Shown here one piece after another: positions 1-7,419 of a stretch of DNA of 64,000 bases. This DNA is from Candidatus Neomarinimicrobiota bacterium (GTDB lineage Bacteria; Fidelibacterota; JAANXI01). The translations under genes were made by a program, and so were the position numbers. The notes under the pieces are model-generated. The model was not told the origin of the DNA and ran no database searches. It was given only the letters and a program-made list of their open reading frames with translations. The stretch's first letter is position 1; each line of letters begins with the position of its first letter. The stretch is taken from contig JAIPJS010000014.1 in assembly GCA_021734025.1 (NCBI GenBank), positions 33,700-97,699 on the forward strand, in the 5' to 3' direction.

Positions 1-2
1 CC

Positions 3-2522
3 TGGCTGGAGGAATCAGAACCGAATTATGCATGGCTCTCTCTGGACGATCAGGATAATAACCTCAGACGCTTCCTGAGATATCTGGTGGCCTCGCTTCA
101 ACAGGTTCTGCCTTCCCTGGGAACATCCACACTTGCTATGTTGGAAGGTGAATCTCTGCCTTCAGCTGAAACACTCCTGACCCCGGTCATCAACGATCTC
201 TGGGAAATGGATGAACCCGGGACGCTGGTCCTGGATGATTATCACACCATCGATGAACCGGAAATCCATGAGGCAATGCGCTTTTTCATCGACCAGTTAC
301 CGCACACGCTCCGCCTTGTGCTCATCACCAGAGTTGATCCAGCATTTCCGGTAGCCAGGTATCGGGCCAGGGGAACAGTCGCCGAAATCCGGGAACAGGA
401 TCTCCGGTTTACCAGAGATGAAACCGACATGCTCCTGAACCAGGTGCTGGGAATGGAATTACCCGACGAAAGTATCGAAACGCTGAACCGGAAGACCGAG
501 GGCTGGGCTGCCGGACTGCAGTTGGCGTCATTATCCCTTCAGCAGACAGAGGATAAAACCGCATTCCTGGAATCGTTTTCCGGTGAAACAGGATACGTCC
601 TGGATTATCTCATAGAAGAGGTGCTGGAACAATTACCTGATGAGCAGCAACAGTTTCTCCTGCAGACATCAATTTTACAGCGGTTTAATGCTGAATTGTG
701 TGGTGTTGTCACTGGTGACAAAAATGCTGAAGCGTTGTTAACTACCCTGAATGAGCAAAACCTGTTTTTAGTGCCACTGGACGAATCGGGGCAGTGGTAC
801 CGATATCATCACCTGTTCGGCGACCTCCTCCGGTTCCGGCTCAACCATGCTCTACACATCGAAATCGATACTTTACACAGGAGAGCCAGTGAGTGGTTTG
901 ATGAGCAGGGCTATCCCGATGATGCAATGTCCCACGCGTTCCAAATGGAAGACTCCGGCCGGGCAATCCGCCTTTTAGATGATTACAGTGAGCAACTGAT
1001 CCAGGAGAGCCGGCATTCGGAGTTCCGACAGTGGGTGAACCGATTACCGGAAGATGAACTTCGGAAATATCCGATGATTTTACTTGGCCGGGCATGGATG
1101 CAACTATTGAGTTATCAGACTGAGAATCTGGACAATACCATACAAGAAACCGTACAGGCAATCCACTCTCAGGAGTGCCAATATTCCGATTCCCGGAAGC
1201 AACGTGTGGAGTTTTTCACACAGATCCTTCAGACCTTCTGGCAAAGAGTGACCGGGAAGGTTCAGGCCTCCATCAGTTTGAGTGAACAATTGTTAACATC
1301 ATTCCCCGAGGGGCAGACCGTATTCCGAAGTACGCTGCTTTACAATCTGGCCCGCGCCTATATGTACTTCGGTGAAGTCGAAAAACCTATTCATCTGCTA
1401 GAACAGCTCTTAAGGGAACTCCCGGAGTCCGGAAATTACTATTTAAGACTCTCGGCAATGGGGCATATTTGTAATCTGTTGATTCAGCTGGAAGGCCCGG
1501 CAATAGCTGCAACCCGCGCACACGAATATATTGACCGGTTAAAGGAGTTGGGTATCAGTGAAATTCCTGCTGCATGTTATTTGCACCTGGCACTTGGAAT
1601 AGCTGAATACCAGAGAAACGATATCGGGAAATCGATCACGGCACTGGAAACTGCCGTGGCTCAGTCGCGTCGGGGTGACGATCCCTATGTTGAATATCAT
1701 GCACATTTTCAACTCGCAAAATGCCACTATGTAAAAGATGATCATCCGGGGGCAAAAACTCATGAAGCCAATGCTGCCAGAGTTTCCAGAGAGAGTACAA
1801 TCGGAATTTATGCGGCGGATTTGCAGACTGATCAACTGTCGGTACAGGCAGCCGCAGATAAATTTGACAAGGTAGCAGCAGAGCTCCAATCCGTAAATTA
1901 CGTACCGGATGAGGTGTTTACTCCGATACAGGAGAAACAGGGGTTCCTTATAATTCGGAGCGCGTTGCATCGGAAAGAAAGTGAACAGGCGCGACCATTG
2001 ATAGAGCAGTTAAAAGGAACAGCAGAAGTGAAGGCTCGGAAGGGAAGCCTGCTCGTTCTTAACATCTACGAGGCCGCGGTCGAATACATCGCCGGAAATT
2101 TATCCGACGCATTCAAAATACTGGAGCAATCTTTGGTGCGTGCGGCGAACCGGGAGGAGATTCGCCCCTTCCTGGAAATTAGTCCGCAGATGAAAAAAAT
2201 TCTGTCTGCATATATCGAGAGTAATACACCGTCCGGGGATGCCAGGGAAGTTGCACGGTTAATCCTCGGTAAAATCAGAAATGATACCGCACAATCCATC
2301 ATTCCCGGATTTAAACAGGATCTCATCAGCCCGCTGACCGAACGGGAACAGGAGGTGCTATCATATCTTGGTGAAAACAACACCTACCAGGAAATCGCCG
2401 ACAGTATGTTTGTCTCCCTCAATACAGTAAAAACCCATCTGAAAAACCTGTATGGCAAACTTGAGGTCAGCAGTAAGACCGAGGCCATAGAAAAGGCACG
2501 CCAGTTGGGGTTTTTGGATTAG
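3..2522 (+). CDS. MalT-like LuxR-family transcriptional regulator (5' partial)
   Basis: Large ATP-dependent regulator of the MalT/LAL type, truncated by the left edge of the window. The reading frame is open back to base 3 and encodes family-typical residues (AWLSLD, then RFLRYLVASLQQ), so the GTG at 87 is internal and the P-loop lies outside. Visible parts are the end of the STAND NTPase (LVLDDYHTI, ARGTVAEIREQDLRFT), a winged-helix/TPR-like middle (roughly the next 500 residues) and a C-terminal LuxR helix-turn-helix beginning LTEREQEVL and running through IADSMFVSLNTVKTHLKNLY. Such proteins activate genes when an inducer binds the TPR domain. The inducer and targets cannot be read from the sequence. 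No partner gene is visible upstream. Confidence 0.93.
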   Translation, partial: WLEESEPNYAWLSLDDQDNNLRRFLRYLVASLQQVLPSLGTSTLAMLEGESLPSAETLLTPVINDLWEMDEPGTLVLDDYHTIDEPEIHEAMRFFIDQLPHTLRLVLITRVDPAFPVARYRARGTVAEIREQDLRFTRDETDMLLNQVLGMELPDESIETLNRKTEGWAAGLQLASLSLQQTEDKTAFLESFSGETGYVLDYLIEEVLEQLPDEQQQFLLQTSILQRFNAELCGVVTGDKNAEALLTTLNEQNLFLVPLDESGQWYRYHHLFGDLLRFRLNHALHIEIDTLHRRASEWFDEQGYPDDAMSHAFQMEDSGRAIRLLDDYSEQLIQESRHSEFRQWVNRLPEDELRKYPMILLGRAWMQLLSYQTENLDNTIQETVQAIHSQECQYSDSRKQRVEFFTQILQTFWQRVTGKVQASISLSEQLLTSFPEGQTVFRSTLLYNLARAYMYFGEVEKPIHLLEQLLRELPESGNYYLRLSAMGHICNLLIQLEGPAIAATRAHEYIDRLKELGISEIPAACYLHLALGIAEYQRNDIGKSITALETAVAQSRRGDDPYVEYHAHFQLAKCHYVKDDHPGAKTHEANAARVSRESTIGIYAADLQTDQLSVQAAADKFDKVAAELQSVNYVPDEVFTPIQEKQGFLIIRSALHRKESEQARPLIEQLKGTAEVKARKGSLLVLNIYEAAVEYIAGNLSDAFKILEQSLVRAANREEIRPFLEISPQMKKILSAYIESNTPSGDAREVARLILGKIRNDTAQSIIPGFKQDLISPLTEREQEVLSYLGENNTYQEIADSMFVSLNTVKTHLKNLYGKLEVSSKTEAIEKARQLGFLD

Positions 2523-2683
2523 AAAGGCACAAGGAGTCCAGGCCGGCTGTTTGCTTTAATAAAATGCCGATTTGATCGTTTCCAGCAACTAGAAAAAAAT
2601 TAGGGGCATTCAGGGGCATTCCGGCCGAATCCGGCGGCTGCCGGATGAATGGAGTCGCGAGTGATACTCCGGAGTTAAGATGA

Positions 2684-2825
2684 CGAGATCCTTCCCCGAA
2701 GGGATCCCGGTGGGACGGCTCTCCCGCCAGGGCGGGATCGCTCAGGATGACTGCATTGCAGAACGTATGCAAGCGGGCTACAAAAGAGTCATCCCTGCCG
2801 AGCGATAGCGAGCGGAGGGATCTCG
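2684..2825. repeat. Paired inverted REP-like element
   Basis: The gene-free stretch 2523-3026 holds an inverted pair. CGAGATCC at 2684 and GGATGACT at 2745 form one unit. AGTCATCC at 2787 and GGATCTCG at 2818 form the same unit in reverse orientation. Each unit contains shorter hairpins of its own, for example CCCGCCAGGGCGGG near 2723. A further partial copy (ACGAGATCCC) follows near 2850. Units of this kind are commonly dispersed between genes in this type of genome. No protein or RNA gene is evident in the rest of the gap. Confidence 0.6.
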
Positions 2826-3026
2826 GGTGCAACCTCCCCCAAGAGAATTACGAGATCCCTTGACTTCCTCCTATACATCAGAGTCCGGTTGGGATGTCCT
2901 GTGTATTTTTCCCCTCCTCACCCCATAATTTCACCTCAATTCCCCGAATTTCACCCGGTCCGGGTGATGTTTCTCACCCGGCCCTTTCCATAGATTGGTC
3001 CCGAACAGATAACAAAAGGATCTACA

Positions 3027-3266
3027 ATGAATACAGATGACGGAACACACAGGACAGAACAGCGGAAATTTCGGATTATCCTGGATGGCAAACTGGATGA
3101 ACGCAGACAGGAATGGTTCGAGGATGTGGAAATTGTTTTGACCGGCGATAAGACAGAACTCACAGGCACCACCAGAGACCGGACAGAATTGCACGGATTG
3201 CTGAAGCGTATCCACGACCTCAACCTTGATTTGAATTCGGTGGAAGTCGAAGAACCGGCGAATTAA
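3027..3266 (+). CDS. Small conserved hypothetical protein (79 aa)
   Basis: A charged 79-residue soluble protein without signal peptide or membrane segment. The pattern RKFRIILDGKLDERRQEWFE, then TELTGTTRDRTELHGLLKRI, matches a small family often annotated only as hypothetical, in which the C-terminal helix carries a DQAELHGLL-like motif. An AAAAGG-type ribosome site precedes the ATG. Its stop codon lies 23 bases before the preferred start of the TonB receptor gene, so the two may be co-transcribed. Its function is not known to me. Confidence 0.7.
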   Translation: MNTDDGTHRTEQRKFRIILDGKLDERRQEWFEDVEIVLTGDKTELTGTTRDRTELHGLLKRIHDLNLDLNSVEVEEPAN

Positions 3267-3289
3267 TGAAACTGAACAAAGGAGATCTC

Positions 3290-5593
3290 ATGCACATCAC
3301 AAAACTCAAAATGATGATTTTTACGGTGCTATTGGTGTTCGCCGGAAGCGTGACGGCGGGAACTATTAGCGGATTCATCAAAGATGCTACGAATGAAGAG
3401 ACGCTCATCGCTGCAAATGTGTACATCAAGGATACGCAGCTGGGTGCCATGACCAACAATCAGGGATACTACATCATCAATAATATTCCGGCAGGGGAAG
3501 TTTCCCTGGTGTGTACCTACATGGGATACGAACGCAGGGAGTTGTCGCTAAACCTGAAGATAAATGAAAGGCGCGTCGTAAACCTGGGACTCACTCCCAA
3601 AGCACTCCAGAGTGAAGCGGTGGTGGTGGAGGCTGAACGGGAAGAGGATATTGAACTCGTTGAGACTGGTACCATTCACGTTTCACCCCGTACGCTCAAA
3701 ACCGCGCCAGTCATGGCAGAAGCCGACTTGATGCGAACAATCCAGATGATGCCGGGCGTGCTCACCAGTTCCGAGTTTTCCAGCGGTATTTACGTCCGAG
3801 GTGGCACTCCGGACCAAAATCTGGTGCTGCTGGACGGCTCCGAGGTCTACAACGCAAATCATCTCTTTGGGCTGTTCAGTACGTTCGATGTTGATGCGAT
3901 AAAAGATGTGAAATTCGTCCGCAGCGGATTCTCGGCGAAATACGGCGGCCGTCTTTCGTCGGTGCTGGATGTCACGAATAAGGACGGCAATCAAAAATCC
4001 TTCGAGGGGAAAACATCGCTAGGGTTAGTCAGCGCCAAAACATCGCTTCAAGGCCCCCTGGCCAATGGCGCATGGTTTTTCTCGGGACGGCGCACGTATG
4101 TGGATTATATGTTGAATGCCACCGAACAAGGCGTCAGCGGTGAAGCCAAACAGCAACTGGAAATGATCCCGGATTATTATTTCTACGATATGCATCTGAA
4201 AATCTACCAGGATTTCAGTCACCAGGATAAACTGGTGCTCACGTTCTACCAGGGCAGCGACAACATGAATTTCTCGCTTGATCCCTTTGCCTTTAATATC
4301 AACTGGGGAAACCGGGCGGTCAATGCGCGGTGGACGCATGTCTTCAGCGATAAACTGTTCTCGAATTTTTACCTCTCCCGGAGCGCGTACGGTTCGGCGT
4401 TAGATCGCGATGACGCGCTGATGACCGGACAGATCTTCAATGACATCGAGGATTTTACCATGCAGGGCGACCTGGAATATTTTCCGGGGAATGACCACGG
4501 TGTCAAACTCGGCTTCGAGTACAAGATGCTGGAATCGAAATACGACGCCAGGTTTGAACAGCAGCGGATGGTGTTAAGTTCCGGAAGCTCGTCGTTTGCA
4601 ATGTATCTGCAGGACGAGTGGAAAGCGACGCCGCGGTTAAACATCCAGCCAGGGGTCCGAGTCACAAATTACTCGCCCACCGGATTTGAAAATACCATGG
4701 AAGATTCATCCTACATCGGCGATCCAAACTGGAAAATCTCTCCGCGGTTAGCCGTACAATTCATGCTGACGGACAAGGTTCGCCTGAAAACCGCATACGG
4801 ACAGTATTACCAGTTCGTGAATATCGTGCCGATGGGCAACGACGCCATGTCGTTCATGGATGTCTGGTTTCCCAGCGATAACAGCATCGCCCCGGCCAGC
4901 GCAACCCATTACGTGGCCGGCGTGGAGATGGATCTGCCCGGTGACCTGACTGGCACCATCGAAGGCTATTACAAGGATATGCCACAACTCTACCAATTTA
5001 ATACCCAGGCGACGCGGGTGTACAAGGGCGAAGACCTGTTCCATTCCGGGCGAGGCTGGGCGTACGGCGCCGATTTCAACCTGGAGAAGAAAACCGGCGA
5101 TTTCACCGGCTGGGTCAGTTATTCCCTGGGATGGACCAAGCGGACATTCGACGCGGTCAACGACGGGAAGACCTACTATCCGCGGTTCGACCGTCGACAC
5201 AGCATTAAAACAGTGGGGGCATATCGCATTAATGAACGGTGGTCAGCCAACTTCGCCTGGACATACGGCACCGGCCAGGGATACACGCGTCCGATGGGAC
5301 ATTATCAGCTGCAATTCCCGGAGGATGAAACATCCTTCGTCATCGGCGGCGAGCGCAACAACGCCCGGATGCCGCACTATCATCGTCTGGACATGGGTGT
5401 CCGATATACAAAACAGTTGCCCGAAAGTGTGATGCTCGAAAGCTGGAGCTGGTACCTGCAAATTTTTAATGCCTACAACCGGCGGAATCTCTGGCACAAA
5501 AACGTGAATTTCATGGCGGACGGCACAGCCGAAGTGTCTGAAGTCCGGATGCTGCCGATCCTGCCAACCGCCGGTATAGAGTTTTCATTCTAA
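3290..5593 (+). CDS. TonB-dependent outer membrane receptor with carboxypeptidase-regulatory-like domain
   Basis: Outer-membrane active-transport receptor of about 767 residues. The start at 3290 is preferred over an in-frame ATG at 3266 because AAAGGAG sits six bases before it and it opens directly on a signal peptide (MHITKLKMMIFTVLLVFAG). Next come a CarboxypepD_reg-like beta-sandwich (about residues 25-105), a plug domain (MRTIQMMPGVLTSSEFSSGI, then YVRGGTPDQNLVLLDGSEVY, about 125-235) and a long 22-strand-type barrel ending in an aromatic residue (GIEFSF). The DUF4249 gene follows 18 bases downstream, a pairing typical of Bacteroidota-like organisms. The substrate cannot be inferred. The SusD partner seen in glycan systems is absent. 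Confidence 0.95.
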   Translation: MHITKLKMMIFTVLLVFAGSVTAGTISGFIKDATNEETLIAANVYIKDTQLGAMTNNQGYYIINNIPAGEVSLVCTYMGYERRELSLNLKINERRVVNLGLTPKALQSEAVVVEAEREEDIELVETGTIHVSPRTLKTAPVMAEADLMRTIQMMPGVLTSSEFSSGIYVRGGTPDQNLVLLDGSEVYNANHLFGLFSTFDVDAIKDVKFVRSGFSAKYGGRLSSVLDVTNKDGNQKSFEGKTSLGLVSAKTSLQGPLANGAWFFSGRRTYVDYMLNATEQGVSGEAKQQLEMIPDYYFYDMHLKIYQDFSHQDKLVLTFYQGSDNMNFSLDPFAFNINWGNRAVNARWTHVFSDKLFSNFYLSRSAYGSALDRDDALMTGQIFNDIEDFTMQGDLEYFPGNDHGVKLGFEYKMLESKYDARFEQQRMVLSSGSSSFAMYLQDEWKATPRLNIQPGVRVTNYSPTGFENTMEDSSYIGDPNWKISPRLAVQFMLTDKVRLKTAYGQYYQFVNIVPMGNDAMSFMDVWFPSDNSIAPASATHYVAGVEMDLPGDLTGTIEGYYKDMPQLYQFNTQATRVYKGEDLFHSGRGWAYGADFNLEKKTGDFTGWVSYSLGWTKRTFDAVNDGKTYYPRFDRRHSIKTVGAYRINERWSANFAWTYGTGQGYTRPMGHYQLQFPEDETSFVIGGERNNARMPHYHRLDMGVRYTKQLPESVMLESWSWYLQIFNAYNRRNLWHKNVNFMADGTAEVSEVRMLPILPTAGIEFSF

Positions 5594-5611
5594 TCTGAGG
5601 AGGAATTAACA

Positions 5612-6460
5612 ATGAAACGCACAATCATATTGATATTAACACTGACGCTGATGTGGACGGCCTGCTCCGAGAATTCCATGGAGCCGGATTACCAGGAAGA
5701 ATTAGTTGTGAGCGCCTATCTGTTCACTGGACAGCCCATCGATTCGATACGATTAACCCGGACCTTCGATATCAAAGCCCGCTATAATGCTGACGACGCG
5801 GCGGTCTCCGGTGCTGATGTCACGATTTCCGATGACGAAAACGTCTATCAGTTGTCCGAATATAGTCACGCCAAAGGCGTCTACTATCTGCCCGACAGGT
5901 CGGTCAGAGTGCAGCCGGGGATGACCTATACCCTGAATGTTGAGTATGGAGACCACGAATTACTGGCGACAACGACCGCCCCGGCGCCGATCGAGATCAC
6001 CCATTTACCGGCTGATACACTGACGTTTCTGGATCTGGGGCAGAAATTCAGTCTGGAGTGGACCGGTGGTGAGGGCTCTGAGGGTTACTGGATAACCACA
6101 GTCGCAACGCCCCGTCCGAAGTCGCCGTACAGCCAGCGCCTGGTGGATTTCCAGGAGCCAGCCATCATTGACTTTCAGCTCGCCCAGTTCGACGGCGATA
6201 CGCTGGTTGCCTTTTCACCGGTTTCCGGCCACGGAATGGATGGCGTGATGGGTACCTCCGCGGATCTGCCCTGGTTCATGTTCTCATGGTATGGCGAATA
6301 TCAATTGACGCTGTACGCCGTTGAACAGGAATATCTGGACGTGCTCACCTCGATGAACCAGACAGATACATTTGAGGAACCGAAGTACAACATCTCAGGT
6401 GGATTGGGATTGTTTACCGCGGTCTCAACGGATACTGCTTCTGTTTGGGTTCAGAGATAA
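5612..6460 (+). CDS. DUF4249-family lipoprotein
   Basis: A 282-residue predicted lipoprotein. The N-terminus has a hydrophobic stretch and a lipobox (LMWTAC, Cys18). The body begins EELVVSAYLFTGQPIDSIRL and continues with an Ig-like region (DAAVSGADVTISDDE), matching DUF4249 proteins, which are encoded next to TonB-dependent receptors and are presumed surface-exposed partners. A strong GGAGG precedes the ATG. It lies just after the receptor gene and before a clear terminator, so the two form the end of one operon. Confidence 0.88.
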   Translation: MKRTIILILTLTLMWTACSENSMEPDYQEELVVSAYLFTGQPIDSIRLTRTFDIKARYNADDAAVSGADVTISDDENVYQLSEYSHAKGVYYLPDRSVRVQPGMTYTLNVEYGDHELLATTTAPAPIEITHLPADTLTFLDLGQKFSLEWTGGEGSEGYWITTVATPRPKSPYSQRLVDFQEPAIIDFQLAQFDGDTLVAFSPVSGHGMDGVMGTSADLPWFMFSWYGEYQLTLYAVEQEYLDVLTSMNQTDTFEEPKYNISGGLGLFTAVSTDTASVWVQR

Positions 6461-6490
6461 TGAACCAACCTTTCCGGGTATAATATCCGG

Positions 6491-6541
6491 CAGCCACCGC
6501 CTGGGGTTAATATTCATTGGACCAAGGCGGTGGCTGTTTTT
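6491..6541 (+). terminator. Rho-independent terminator
   Basis: CAGCCACCGCC at 6491-6501 pairs perfectly with GGCGGTGGCTG at 6526-6536, followed by five T. It closes the receptor/DUF4249 operon. Confidence 0.9.
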
Positions 6542-6625
6542 CGTCCTGCCATCCCGTATTTTCTTCTAACCGTCTGATGTTCCATGCATTATATTATTTT
6601 TTATCCCACAACCGGGGAGTGAGGA

Positions 6626-6973
6626 TTGGTAGTCGATAAGATCGCACTGGACCGGCTGCATTCTATTGGAGGAGACAATCTCGTCAACAAGATGACAGCG
6701 CTCTTCCGGGAGAATGTGGAAAACCGGTGCCGGGAAATTTCAGAAGGCGTGGAGTCTTCGGAGACACAACAGATTATCCGCGGATTCCACTCCATCAAAT
6801 CCAGTGCGGGAAATGTTGGCGCAACCCGCCTCCAGAAGTTAGCGGCAGAAGGGGAAGCAGAAGCCGAGGACTGGGCCCCGGAAAAGGTCCAGAATCATGT
6901 GCAATCGTTACGCGAAGAATTCAGAAAGGTTATGGATGAAATTGAGGTTTACAAAGGAGGAACGGCCAAATGA
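6626..6973 (+). CDS. Hpt-domain phosphotransfer protein
   Basis: A 115-residue protein that is essentially one histidine-phosphotransfer four-helix bundle. The phosphorylatable His55 lies in GFHSIKSSAGNVGA, the Hpt signature. The likely start is TTG at 6626, with GGGGAG seven bases upstream. The stop overlaps the start of the next gene (ATGA at 6970), so it is translationally coupled to a stand-alone receiver. It probably relays phosphate between the hybrid kinase at 7420 and the receivers of this cluster. It is the first gene of the run after the terminator. Confidence 0.9.
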   Translation: MVVDKIALDRLHSIGGDNLVNKMTALFRENVENRCREISEGVESSETQQIIRGFHSIKSSAGNVGATRLQKLAAEGEAEAEDWAPEKVQNHVQSLREEFRKVMDEIEVYKGGTAK

Positions 6974-7335
6974 ACCGAATCGCATTAGTCGAAGACAACC
7001 CCGACAACCGACTCCTGGTGTGTGCTATTCTGGAAGATGATTACAATATCGACGAGTATGAAAACGGTAAGGAAGCCCTGGAAGGTATCGCTGCTCATCC
7101 CCCGGATCTGATACTTTTAGACATCTCGCTCCCTGAGATGGATGGAACCGAGGTGTTGCAAAATATCCGATCGACCGATACGTTGGCAGAGATTCCGGCT
7201 ATCGCACTGACAGCACATGCCATGACAGGAGACCGCGAAAAATTTCTTTCAATGGGGTTTGATGAATACATCACGAAGCCTATTGTGGATGAAGACGAAT
7301 TACTTAATGTTATTCATAGGTTCCTGGAGTTATGA
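6970..7335 (+). CDS. Single-domain response regulator
   Basis: A CheY-like receiver of 121 residues without an output domain. The acidic pocket (VEDNPDN), phospho-acceptor Asp51 (LILLDISLPEMDG), switch Thr81 (ALTAHA) and conserved Lys103 (YITKPI) are all present, so it should be phosphorylatable. It overlaps the Hpt gene by four bases and precedes the hybrid kinase by 84 bases. With no effector domain it probably works as a phosphorelay intermediate or by protein contact. Confidence 0.93.
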   Translation: MNRIALVEDNPDNRLLVCAILEDDYNIDEYENGKEALEGIAAHPPDLILLDISLPEMDGTEVLQNIRSTDTLAEIPAIALTAHAMTGDREKFLSMGFDEYITKPIVDEDELLNVIHRFLEL

Positions 7336-7419
7336 CAGGTGAGAGATAATTCCCGTTGATGCCCTGTGACGCTCCCTATTGTTCGAATGTGAAGCAGGAA
7401 GACTTTTAAGGATAAGATC

